64,000 nt of DNA, from NCBI GenBank assembly GCA_964019165.1, contig OZ025279.1, positions 3,861,602 through 3,925,601 of the forward strand. Reading direction: 5' to 3'. This document shows positions 45,556 to 58,050 of the stretch, piece after piece. How positions within the stretch are numbered: position 1 is the first letter of the stretch; every line of letters starts with the position of its first letter. The position numbers and the translations under genes are program-made. The notes beneath the pieces are model-generated. The model searched no databases, was not told the origin of the DNA, and was given only the letters and a program-made list of their open reading frames with translations. The stretch comes from Mastigias papua (lineage: Eukaryota > Cnidaria > Scyphozoa > Rhizostomeae > Mastigiidae).

Positions 45556-46557
45556 AAGAACTGTTCATAATTTTCTATCAATACCGCAAAATAGCTACAA
45601 CTTACTAACAACTTAATATAAAACTTACTTTGGATACACAGTGACCAAATACAACAAGAAAAGGCACTACATTTTCTGGCTCCAACAGAATATGTTGCTT
45701 ACAATCCAACATATGTACAACAAGATAAGTAAAGTTCATGTCAAATTAGATGTTGGATTTTTGTACGGGGAATAGACAAAGTAAACAATGGACAGGTTTT
45801 GAGTGTACCAAATGATTCTAAATCTATAGAATGAATACATGCACATGACTAACATTCTTGACAGCTAATATGAGATGAACTTTCTAAAACTATTAGTCAA
45901 ATACAGTAACGAAAAGAAATAATAAAATAGGTGGTACGCTGCTAGTAGTCTAAATTAGCTAGGTCCATCAGCTGAGTGAACAAAATAAGTGACATTTTTG
46001 CCCCCAATATTGATCTATCAGCTATGTAGCCTCTTCAATTTAAAGCTAATTTCCTTTTTTCATTTTCAACTTCGAAAAATATATAATGAGTTCCAAATTT
46101 CATTGAAACAGCCTGTTAAAGATAAATAGCTGCTGACACAAATTTGATAAAATAAATACAATCTTGTTACGAAAAGTATGTTTCATCGAAGATAATAAGA
46201 ATACGTCAAGAAGCCATTGCAAATTTTACATTCACTGTAAAATTACATCACACACTGAGTTTAATTCACCGAATGGAATAGTTTTAATTCACCGAATGGA
46301 AACTTTACAACTTCGTTTCACTAAGCAAAAGTTTGTTGTGAAAGATGCTGTCTTGATGAAGCAAGTCTAAGTTAGAGAAAGGTATTAGTTTTCTGTCCTC
46401 CTTCTCTTGTTGGTTTTTGCCACGGGAAATGTGCAAATCATTATCCATTTTTCTGGGGTGGGAAGAGACAAAGTTGCTGTTACAATAAGAAAGTAATTTC
46501 AATTCAAGGATGCTATTGAGAAAGGGTTTTATTGAGGAATTTCGCGGTTTGGGGTTG
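45556..46557. other. No gene recognised between inverted repeats
   Basis: AT-rich spacer. A 22-base segment with CACCGAATGGAA is duplicated at about 46267 and 46289. Confidence 0.45.
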
Positions 46558-46805
46558 AGAGGTACTTTTCCTGGGAGCCTAGACCTATTTGACATACAAT
46601 TTAGGAAGGATGAAACTTGAACGTCGCTGAAGAAAATTTTCATGGAGCTATCGCTTAGGGCATCCAGGAATTCATAGCTTATTGCCTTAGAAAAATGCTA
46701 CCAAAAACAGGGAGAGTTTCAAGCAAGTATGTATAGATGATGGTCTTTTATGTTCAGCTATGTTTTACCATTGCTAGAGGGGGTGGCAGGCAAAATGTAA
46801 ACAAA
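46558..46805 (+). repeat. Inverted repeat, right copy
   Basis: Partner of 45285-45555; ends GGCAGGCAAAATGTAAAC, as the left copy does in complement. Confidence 0.7.
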
Positions 46806-48060
46806 TAACGTCTCCATTCAGGTTTCTGATTGGTTGTAGAGGATTGCTTTTGATTGGCTATTACAAAATTTGCCTCTGTTAGTGACAATGCTATTGTACT
46901 TACCTTCACGAAGCCAGGAGATGATCAATATTTTTGAAGTGATTGCCTCATCATGCATGAAAAAGTCTGTGATTGATTGCAAGGTCATCAGCCATTTGCA
47001 CTATTGCATCCATGTACCACTTAATGATGTTGTTTTCTGGAGGAAGTGGGACGACCGGCAGATATTCTAGTTTGCACTCATTAGTAGCGGAACTTGTGAT
47101 CTTCATGAAGTATGCCCATGATCCTATGGCCTCTTAAGTCAAAATATATCGAAATCGAAGTATCGAAACCTGGCTGAATGCCCTTTAAGCAGTCTGCTCC
47201 AATAGCACTTGCTAGAGCCGACGCAAAGTCTCTTTAGAGAATCTTCAATTAACGAAGAGTATTCAAATTCATCAACACGATCTGGAAATATTAGTGGATC
47301 TTTGTGGTTTCAAGGAATTTTGTAGGAATCGTAATCTTGCTTCTCATCATCAGTCAAAGTATTTTCAAAAATTACCCCTCTTGCTTGTTTTTTCAACAGG
47401 GGTTGTAATCTGGAAAACGGTTCCTGTTCTATTATGTGATGTGTCTGTGCTTGTACGCATTTGTTGTTTTCCATCAGAAGTATCAAAAGTGACATGAATC
47501 GTTTTGCCATAAATAAATCCAGGTGGTAAAATGTGCTTGTGGTCCATCTTGACAGATTTTGCAAATACATTATTCAACATTCTCACATCATTATATGATA
47601 TACCAACGCCTGCCTGATGCAGTTGTTTCAACGTTTCTTTACTACCAGTCAATCGATGGACCATTAGGCCAAGTGTTATATTACATACTGCTCTTTCTCA
47701 GTTACCAATGCTTCCTAACTTTGAGATAAGGCAGTGATCTTTTCCGCCTACCTTTTGCCAATCCTTACTACACCGTGTTGATCTTTTCCATTATGTGGAC
47801 TGATGGACCAAGCAATAGCATTGAATATACAAGCTAATGGTGCCTAGTTTTCGATAGAATTGGAAACTTGGTCAGCAGCCTTAGGTGACCATTCAAATTG
47901 ATCTTTCCCTTCCAATTCACGTTCAACGAGCCTTGCAAAAGCTTTCGTGAGATCGTCCTCTCTCATTCTATGGCCTTTCATAGCTGCCTCGACTTATTAG
48001 ACTGGCCCAAACAAACTGGAAAGGACAACTTGAAACTGCCCATCTTTACAAAATGATATA
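46806..48060 (-). pseudogene. Decayed unrecognised repeat-type ORF
   Basis: Minus-strand pieces in order: REDDLTKAFARLVERELEGK and DQFEWSPKAADQVSNSIEN (about 47970-47860), HNGKDQHGVV, then MVHRLTGSKETLKQLHQAG, GISYNDVRMLNNVFAKSVK and PPGFIYGKTIHVTFDTSDGK (47664-47480). The style is that of multi-copy, uncharacterised ORFs of invertebrate genomes, probably transposon-encoded. I do not know the function. Stops near 47840, 47700 and 47310 break it. Confidence 0.4.
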
Positions 48061-48439
48061 AAATTGGTAAACTCGTCCTGCAAATATATTTTTAGGTTTG
48101 AAGAGGGTTGAATTCAGAAAATTTACTTTAAGATAAATCAAAAATTGTAAATGATGGCTTTTGGGCATCCCCATTTCCAAAAGATTACGAAAACACTTGT
48201 AGGTTGCTGGTAGTTTGAGAATGGGTCACCAAACGCTGGAGGATCAACGTCTATTTCAGCAATGCAATTTTGTCTCAGACTGAGTTTCATTGAAGACTTC
48301 GACTTCCATTCTCGTTCAAAAGTTATGGAATCTAGTTTGCAATCAAATTCAATGTCCATGCATTCTAGGCAAGATTCATTATGAAAATCTGCCATTATGA
48401 AAGTTTATTGCTACTATATCAAATTATTACTTGATGGTC
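48061..48439. other. Unassigned, 85-codon minus-strand frame
   Basis: The minus frame 48395-48138 (MADFHNESCLECMDIEFDCK at its start) is open but unrecognised. It may be the N-terminal part of the ORF remnant next to it or chance. Confidence 0.25.
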
Positions 48440-49195
48440 TCGTATTTTCATATTTCATATTTGTATTTACGTAGATGATACTCCTTCAGTTTTTAAATAC
48501 AAAAGAATAGGTATATACAAAAAACAAAAGAAAATAAACAAGCAAGTATTAACCTGTTCTACCAGGAGGTTAAGTTCATGGATTGTATAGTTCTACAATA
48601 ATTTCATTTTACTAACCCAAGAGGTAGGCTTTCATTTTCTGTTTGAAAAGGTGAGTAGATTCCACATTTCTTATATCGGTTAGGATATCATTCCAGACCT
48701 TTGCACCGACATACGAAAAACTCTTTTTTTGAGATTTCCAACTGTGGTTTAGGTACTTGCAGACCGTTTATTCTGCGAGTTTCGTATTTTGAGATCTTGG
48801 TTCTTCTAGTAATTTTTCCCTTAAGATTTTATGAACACATTTCCTTAAGAATCTTATGTACCATTATAGTTCTGTCATAGTTAATAGTCTTCTCAACGTC
48901 TAGTCGTGCAGATGGTATCCGATCTTTAATAGGAGCAGATTCAATGAGGTGAAATGCCCTGTTTTGTATTTTCTGCAAGGTGCACAGCTTCTTTTCCGTC
49001 AAATGGCCCCATAACACTTTTCCATTTCTCAGGTGGCTTTCCATTGGTGCTTGGCATACAAGAAACAATTGTGATTGTGGCAATATTTCTGAGAGTTTTC
49101 CGACTGAGTTCAGGCCACCTTTCAGTTTTCCCTTCACTGCCTTATATTGTTGGTTCCAGGAGAGACTCTCGTATACAGGATTCGCAAAAAATACT
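48440..49195 (-). pseudogene. LINE RT C-terminus and 3' end
   Basis: The minus strand reads SWNQQYKAVKGKLKGGLNSV, ESHLRNGKVLWGHLTEKKLC, LQKIQNRAFHLIESAPIK and MVHKILKEMC, then, after stops, KISKYETRRINGLQVPKPQ and SYVGAKVWNDI near 48700. This is the typical thumb and C-terminal region of CR1/L2-type RT followed by the 3' tail. The catalytic part is absent. Confidence 0.8.
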
Positions 49196-49211
49196 TGCTT
49201 GGATTAAAAAA

Positions 49212-49340
49212 GGTAAAAAGATGAGTCTCAAGTGCGAATCTGTGCGTTGGGGGAGTGCCCATTAGAGGCACACTTGTCCTGAGCCACCAGCATAGTGACG
49301 TAGGATGACCAGTTCCTTTCCTCGCCGCCTTTAACTTCCC
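49212..49340 (-). mobile_element. tRNA-derived SINE, copy 3 (3' half only)
   Basis: Matches copies 1 and 2: GGGGAGTGCCC-type tail block, CCTGAGCC, and the AGTTCCTTTCCTC block in complement. The tRNA head is missing; it breaks off at 49340. Confidence 0.8.
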
Positions 49341-49600
49341 TTGTTTCGATTAAAGAACGCAAAAAATCCCACTACATGAAAATATGAGCTTATTCTATAA
49401 GGGGGGTTTTGTTAGAAATCCACTATTTTACATTTGAGTCGCCATTTCGAAAAAGGGGAAATTTCAAGTCCCAAAGTGAAATTTGATTCTACTATGTTTG
49501 AAGACTCCCAATTCCATTTTCAGGACTTTGATTGGACATAATTTTCGATTTCTCTGGTTTTGGACCTGTCTATTGTGTAATATGCCATATCAGTCTTTCA
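49341..49600. other. Nothing recognised
   Basis: AT-rich sequence with GGGGGGTTTTG near 49402. Confidence 0.4.
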
Positions 49601-50475
49601 TCTACATCAGAGGTTGATGTCGTTGCAAACAGTGAGTGCGATATTTCATCACGTTGGAAAAAATAACCTGAATACGAGAACCCCAGAGTAGATATGCAAG
49701 GAGACCGTGGATATGCTCAATCAAATTCAGAAGCATAATCCAAAGTCAAGAAATGCATTTTCATCCATCTTTAAAAGAAAGGACGAAATACCTCTCAATG
49801 CAAAAGCCATGAAAGTAAACAAACTTCTTGCCGAAGAGTTAGCCATGAACGGGCTGGACATGATAGATAATAGTAACGTGACATTTAGTAATTTATGGAA
49901 AGACGGACTCCACATTAGCGATGGACGAGCGAGAACATTCTCAGGTAATGTTAGCAAATTTATTGAATACTGTTAGAGGTGCCAAAGCTCTCACAGTGTT
50001 GTCAATAATAGGCCTAGTAAACGTGGTAAGAGAAATGGTCTAAAAATATCGTTTATGAATGTAGTTTCTCTGAGAAAACAAAAGCACGAGCTTGAAATCA
50101 TCCTAATAGAAAATGATATTGATATCATAGGGCTAAGTGAGACACGTCTGAATGAAGAAATCGAGGATTCAGAAGTTAGAATAAATGGCTATTGCATTCT
50201 TCTCCATGAAACAGCATCCCTATCACTATCAGTGAACTGCGAACCCTCCCGCTGTTCAAAATACATTTGAAAACTCATCTAAAGAGCAGAATTAACATGA
50301 AACACGACTCTCTGGAAGAGCATCGTATGGGCCATAACAGTTCCCAAACTTAATGTATCTAATTGTAAACATTGTACTATAGATTGTAATTTCAATTTGT
50401 ATTTCTTTTAGGCAGAAGGGATTTTGTGTAATAAATAATTTAATATGAAATATGAATATAAAATATGAAATATGC
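49601..50475 (+). pseudogene. Internally deleted LINE: ORF1 end, endonuclease start, RT tail, 3' end
   Basis: The plus strand reads LWKDGLHISDGRARTFSGN (C-terminal block of the SGNH-type ORF1, His kept) to a stop at 49976. Then ISFMNVVSLRKQKHELE and IDIIGLSETRLNEEIED, the endonuclease N-terminus with its catalytic Glu. At about 50215 this is fused to the extreme RT C-terminus (LRTLPLFKIHLKTHLKS) and a tail of TATGAAATATGAATA repeats. The whole RT is deleted. Confidence 0.7.
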
Positions 50476-51253
50476 AATCTGAGAATCTCCGAGCGCAGTT
50501 TCTATGCCTTCCTAGGTCAAAATACAACTTTTGACTAAATGCCACCTTACAAGCAATAAAAACGGACCCCCTTGTCATTATAGATCTTGGGTTCTGTTTC
50601 TAGCTGTTAGGCGTGTCTTCTGTTGCAATAAGAGCTCCTTCCATTAATAAGCCGGGGGTAATGTTTCCAATCTCCTTTTCTCTTCATAAATCAGCCAGGA
50701 CGTGAGATATTCTCGATTCAGGATGTCGTTACATGATTCTGTCACCATGATTAGATAAAACTTTCCATACAAGGGTGCAGAATGAATCTTGATCAGTTAC
50801 TATAACCCAAATTCCAGAAAGATTTACTTCTTCCTTTGGGGTTACGACTTACCATAGGAAAGGCTGTGCCTTCCAGCAACATTTCTATCTTAAGCTTCCA
50901 AAAGTGAAAGTATTGGCCATCAAATTTCTAAATGTATAAAATGGAATCATCAGCCCATGAAACCATAGCTCAGCATATACAGATCCAATCTGTAATCCTC
51001 AATCCATTCACTTACCAGGATTCATCTGATATCTGGGTTCATACTTAAGTTCATAGAAAAACAATTCGTAGTTCTCGCTAGAGTGAAAATTAAATAACAC
51101 AACTAGTTTACAAAGCATAAAGGCACAACTAAATAAGATAGCAACATGAAAACAGCAGTTATCAAATGCTTAGCATTCATAAAGCTGTATGTCCACGGAA
51201 GTTATAGTTAATATAAATCTTCTGCGTCACATCATCCAATTCAATGTTGTATC
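50476..51253. other. No gene recognised
   Basis: Mixed sequence, no frame over 60 codons with a recognisable family. Confidence 0.5.
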
Positions 51254-51257
51254 TTAA

Positions 51258-51609
51258 GCCCCATTCATACTGCTTCGTTTATACAAAAACGGAGAGAAAA
51301 ATATCCGCTATTGTGAAACCGTTCACACCACTCTACACAGATTCTGGACAAATTCCGGACAAATTCCAGACAAACTCCGCACAAAAACGCATAAAATCGG
51401 AGGTTTTCAAAAAACGCTCTGGATCAGTGAGAATGCACAAAAAAGGATAAAAATAAAAACGCTGCTACGTACTCAATAACAAAAACAAAAATACGTACTC
51501 AATGGCATCACTTCAGTGTGACCTCACAAAGGTGCAGCAGTATGAACGCACAAAAACGGATATTTTTATCTCCGCTCTTGTTCAAAACCGGAGCAGTGTG
51601 AACGGGTAT
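51258..51609. mobile_element. MITE with long imperfect inverted repeats, TTAA-flanked
   Basis: The left end CCCCATTCATACTGCTTCG and the right end, in complement CCCGTTCACACTGCTCCG, extend as inverted repeats of about 45 bases into AAAAATATCCG. TTAA stands at both borders (51254-51257 and 51610-51613). TTAA suggests a piggyBac-type target; a 3-base TTA/TAA (Harbinger) is possible too. Confidence 0.7.
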
Positions 51610-51739
51610 TTAACAGTTTTCTGAGTAATGTATAACTACACGTTTATGCTATGTCACAGAATACTTCAATCAATTATGCTGAATTATGTCAGAAATGAGC
51701 TATCAATCTCATACAACAAATGGCAAATGTGTCCTCCTT

Positions 51740-52250
51740 TGAAATGTGCACGACAAAAATGGTAGGATGACTATCTCAGTAGAAGACAAACGGTGGAAAT
51801 TAGAGAAGCACAATGGAAAAATACATGAAAGGTCGGTTGGTACTACAGAACTTCACTATAGCACGAAAAAGCGGGAACATTCTTTTAGCATACTGAAAGC
51901 TTTTTTCGTCCGACACTCGTCAGAGTATGAAACGTCGGATAACGACAGAAAGGTGAACCGAAATATATAGCCAGATGCAGGTGCAAGTGATATGATGAAT
52001 AATGCGTCTGTTTGGCCCTATGATTGGCCAATTAGCACCTATTCACCATTGTTTACTTGAAGAGTCCAAGTGAAACAACGAACTCTATTTTGTGAGACTG
52101 GGTTTTGAGTCTTAATGTAAACTAATGCAAAAACACCTAAGTGAAAGGACGATCTTGCTTGCCCAATGATCCGAAAAGTACAAGGAAAGCTTTCAGTAGG
52201 CTAAGAGAATGTTCCCGCTTTGTCGTGCTATAGACAATGGAATAAAGCCG
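51740..52250 (-). mobile_element. Minus-strand PLE tail, second copy of the 22.8-kb family
   Basis: Reverse-complement counterpart of 22735-23020. It includes the GGTTTTGAGTCTTAATGTAA coding end, the CCTATTCACCATTGTTTAC block, TATTTCGGTTCAC and a hammerhead. It is not next to a (TA)n tract. Confidence 0.85.
51889..51929 (-). ncRNA. Type-I hammerhead ribozyme (HHR-E)
   Basis: The minus strand pairs CATACT with AGTATG (six perfect pairs), core CTGACGA, stem II in GTGTCGGAC, GAA, stem III AAA/TTT with an AGC loop, then C17 (complement of 51895). Homologous to HHR-A; stem III differs in sequence but still pairs. Confidence 0.82.
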
Positions 52251-52743
52251 ATCCAGTACAGATATCTCAAACATACCAATTTTCTGATATTACTTTAAAC
52301 CTCTTCAGAAGATGAAAAGAACAGCATAGTAAAGCTAACAATGCAAAGAGCTTTCAACTATACTAACATGTTAGCAAACGGTCCCAACTATAAGAAAATG
52401 CCTTAAAGGTCCCGTAGAACATTTGTCCTAATATCTACCGACCAAAATATTCACAAGTAAAATGCGAATAAATTGACAGCAGCTTACAGCTTATGAGAAA
52501 TACAACAAAGTCCTCTTATTGCTGCATGTAAAAGACATATCAACTCCATTTACATCAAGGACACAGAGAGAATAATTAAAACGACTGTACTGCTTCGTCA
52601 AAAAATACTTCGCTTTAAAAGAACTTGAGATAAAATGTACAAAGCAAAAAGACAACAATATGTATCATAGACAACAGTGCAAGTTAAATCAAAGTACAAG
52701 GAAAGCCAACGCCTATAAAGGTAGAAACAATAGATTTACAGTC
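52251..52743. other. No gene recognised
   Basis: Probably the 3' flank of the minus-strand host gene; the terminal exon ends at 52744. Confidence 0.5.
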
Positions 52744-52853
52744 TTAACTTGCATGCTCTGAACTATCATTACTGCTATTCGAGTCATTATTCTGACCAGT
52801 CGATCCCTTAGTCTGTTGGTCTTCATCTTTGTGGTCTGATGCGAATACTTTTT
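52744..52853 (-). CDS. Unrecognised host gene, terminal exon
   Basis: Minus strand. Acceptor TTCTTTTAG, then KVFASDHKDEDQQTKGSTG and a Ser/Asn-rich acidic tail ending SSEHAS and TAA (52746-52744). The two leading bases AA complete a Glu codon with the spare G of the exon at 55181, so the phases match. I do not recognise the protein. A low-complexity C-terminus like this is usually disordered. Confidence 0.6.
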
Positions 52854-54888
<2,035 letters not shown>

Positions 54889-55180
54889 GAAATGGTTGGC
54901 TACTCTCTCCTGAAAAGCTCCTCGATTGTATTTTTAAGACATAAATAGGTAGAAACTGTACAGTTTACAGTTCTTGGAGGAACTGTGAAAAATGCCTGAA
55001 GCATAATTTCACGAGTATCTAACAACCCCCTCCCTTTAAAAGTTGTCACAATCCATCCAATCCTTGTATCCCTCCCTTGCTTTAAAGGTGATTTAAGTTA
55101 GGATGAACACATTGACATAATGAATGCTTTGAGTATTCAAAATACAACAGCAGTCAAGTATCTATTGTAGTAAATAATAC

Positions 55181-55331
55181 CGTTCGAGAAGGCTTCCGAA
55201 CTGTCATCTGCTTGTTCATTATGCTTATAACTTCCTTTAGTGTCTATAGGTGCATTTTCTCGGTTTCGTTTAAGGGCTATGACTCTTCTATCTACTGCTG
55301 TGTGCAATTGGGTAATATCTTTTGGAGGACC
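55181..55331 (-). CDS. Unrecognised host gene, internal exon
   Basis: Acceptor TCGTTACAG and donor GTATTA (minus strand). It encodes GPPKDITQLHTAVDRRVIAL, then KRNRENAPIDTKGSYKH and EQADDSSEAFSN plus a spare G. It starts in phase 0, fitting the phase-0 end of the exon at 55398, and ends in phase 1, fitting the terminal exon. The charged, non-repetitive composition looks like real coding sequence. Confidence 0.65.
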
Positions 55332-55397
55332 CTGTAACGAGGAAGCATCTTAATATAACACTACTAGACTAATACACTAGTTTCAATATCAACATAC

Positions 55398-55445
55398 CTG
55401 CAAGAAACAGGACCACAGTTTGTTCTCGAGTAATAGGCGGACTTG
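55398..55445 (-). CDS. Unrecognised host gene, small exon (16 codons)
   Basis: Acceptor TTTTAATGTTAG, donor GTATGTTG. It encodes QVRLLLENKLWSCFLQ, phase 0 at both ends. A different frame through this region is also open over 67 codons and ends at the same donor, but it would run into a stop in the next exon. Confidence 0.55.
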
Positions 55446-55639
55446 CTAACATTAAAATACTAACCAAAAGGTACTTCCATTTTGAAATATAGTTCATAGT
55501 AGCATCATCTAGAAGCTGAGTTGCTGTAGAGAAATAGCTAAGTACTTCCAAATTTTGCCCCGGAAAAATCACGTTTCTTTAAAAAGACTAACTTTTCATT
55601 CGTTTCTTTACAAAGACTAAATTTTCATTGTAACCTCGT

Positions 55640-56530
55640 AGCTGCATTTCAAACCGATATTTCAGAGCAGAGGAGGCTTCCAAACTGGTTCTAGAGCATC
55701 GCAGAGTTGCGAGAAAAGTTCGCAAAATTGTGAAACTGCTTTTCAAGTCATCAGTTCATAATGATGTCAATCAAATCAAACTCTCATTTGGAAAAAAGGC
55801 TCTTCCCTTATGTAAGACTCATAGGAAAAGTCTGTAGGAAATGCTTCAGTGGTTCTATGAACAGCGCAAGGAGGTACTGACCGTCATGGTCTAGCTTGAG
55901 CAACATTCTAGTATTTCTGACGCTGATCTTTTCTGGCTGAAAAAGAAACTGAATTCACGGTACAAAAGCAAAGATTTTGAAACTTCAATCAGTTTGGCAT
56001 TGGTTGAAGAGATTGAAGCACGTTTTCCCGAAAAACGAAACCCTGACTTCGTCCATCTCTTGAAGTATTTGAAAAATCTTTCCTTTGTTAATGAGCACCA
56101 AGAACAACTTGCTATATCTCTGCTGCAAGATTTTACCCTCAAGACGCTGTAGATAAAATTGAAGTTGAAGTGCAGGTTGCTCATGATTCTGAGGAGAAGC
56201 AGGCAAAAACACTGTGTGAGGAGTTTGCATCTTGCATAGCAGATACATATCTACCAATTAAAGTTCAGGACGAAATTTGAAGCTACATTGTCAAGAAAGA
56301 AATTAGTTTGGTTCAGACCACCAAAAAGCCACCAAAAAATCTGGAAAATCTTTTAATTGCCTTTACTACAATCAAGGCAACATCTGTGGAGCTGGAAAGG
56401 GCGATTTCAGGTATGGGATTGTTTGCAGGGGTAATAATGCGCCAATGTACAATAGAAACAAAAACATACAACAAAATGCTTCGAACTTGCTCTTGTTTAA
56501 TGTAAAGTGCTATCAGATACTTTAGAAACA
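55640..56530 (+). pseudogene. hAT-family transposase C-terminal remnant
   Basis: Plus strand. ADLFWLKKKLNSRYKSKDF, EARFPEKRNPDFVHLLKYLK, a frameshift near 56145, VAHDSEEKQAKTLCEEF, a TGA at about 56278, then QTTKKPPKNLENLLIAFTTI and KATSVELERAISGMGLFAG. The last block is the hAT dimerisation motif (KATSxExERAFSxxGLF) of ZBED/SCAND3-like transposases. The N-terminal zinc finger and first catalytic Asp are not found. It lies in an intron of the minus-strand gene, antisense to it. Confidence 0.75.
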
Positions 56531-56687
56531 ATGTTAGGGGCAGAGTAAAGAAACACGTGCATCTGGAAGTCTACAAGGTAGGTGATTCTTAAATTATCCG
56601 TTTCCGATATTGGAATACTAAAAAGGACCCATCGAATAGGACACCCTATCAATTGCCTTCTACATAACAAAACAAGACAAAACTCAC

Positions 56688-56830
56688 TGTTATAAGAAAA
56701 ATGCTTATTTTCTCAGTCTCTGCATCCATAGCTGTCAACCTTAGGCTTTTCTGTCCTCCTTTGTCATAGCGCATCTCTGGCCATAGCAGCGTATTCAATA
56801 CTACTTGATTACTTCCTTGCCTTCGAAAAA
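56688..56830 (-). CDS. Unrecognised host gene, upstream exon
   Basis: Minus strand. Acceptor GTGTTATAG, donor GTGAGT. It encodes FRRQGSNQVVLNTLLWPEM, RYDKGGQKSLRLTAMDAETE and KISIFLIT in phase 0 at its end, which fits the exon at 55445. Two leading bases belong to a split codon from an exon not found. Splice signals are good; homology was not recognised. Confidence 0.5.
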
Positions 56831-58050
56831 CTATAACACAGTAAACATATCTGTATATAACATTCCAACAGGCAATAAAAATAAATTGGAACAATAACAA
56901 CAAATGCGGCTCTCAAAAAGTCAAACTGGGAAGACATGCTCCGTCAGTGTTTCGTTCCTATTTCAAATGTGCGTCAAAAATTAGTTTCTCTATTGTTCTA
57001 TCGTCAGCTTGAATCAAAGCAAAGACAACCCGCTCCAGTGAGATGAAAATTGGAGATATACCCATATGTATATAACTGAAAAGGTACAGCATAACTATGG
57101 AGGTCCGTCTGAAGCGTTTGAGGTACTTCCTATATTGGAAATTGCGCTTCAGATCACCCATATATACTCTCCATACCAATCTAGAATAGCGAAACAAGTG
57201 TTTGCTCCAAAATTGACGTCATATTTGGGAAAAAAGCTTGAAGCTTCAAACTTCCATACGTTTTTTTCTAGTGGGAATGATTTCTGCTAGTTCTTTGATG
57301 GATTAAGCTAGTGGTAGATATACTAGTCGAGAATTGGAAGGGGGGGGGGGTGCTACTACCATCTTTCAAGCGCAGTTGTTTCAAAGTAACCGCATGTAGC
57401 TACATCATTACATCGTTAAAGTATCTAAGCTACAATCCTAACCTACAGCTATTGGAAGTTCATGTATTTACTAGATGCAATCTGCCTACTTAAACGGTCC
57501 CTTCTAGCAGAGAGCCAAAACAATGCTACGCATTGTACCATGTGCCTGCACCATGTGTTTCTCTCAGTAGCTTGAGCACGGAGAAGTCTATTGCATTCTC
57601 AAAGTTCACTCTTCAGGGTTTACTCCAATGCTTGTAGAGAGATGATGCAAGGAACAGAAAAACAAAACAAATTTGACTATCATTCTAACTTTTTTTAAGA
57701 TGTTTCAGCAGCACACTGAACAATCGACTTATCGTATTACATATATGACACAACATTCGAATTGCATCATGTTATATATTTTATATTGCAACTTTTTTCA
57801 TAGGGACAACACTTCAACATCTAAGAGGAGGCCTAAAACAAACAATTTGAGTTTGAAAATACAAGTTTGACAAAAAGCTGAAAAAATATTACCTCATGTT
57901 CTTTCAAAATGAAATTGTAATTCCATTTTCATCTAATATCATTTATACACAAAGTAACCCTTCAGCATTAATATCAAAACAATATGAATGTACACACCAA
58001 ACCACTGCTGTTCTTCCAGGGGGTAGTGCTTGATGGTCTAGTTCTTAAGC
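56831..58050. other. No gene recognised; poly-G run at 57339
   Basis: Short frames only. Earlier exons of the minus-strand gene are expected here or beyond but could not be fixed. An eleven-base G run lies at about 57340-57350. Confidence 0.45.

Noticed and set aside
56958..57197. Further upstream exon of the minus-strand gene (SPIFISLERVVFALIQ)
   Set aside because: The frame looks coding but no donor GT occurs before its stop, so it could not be joined.
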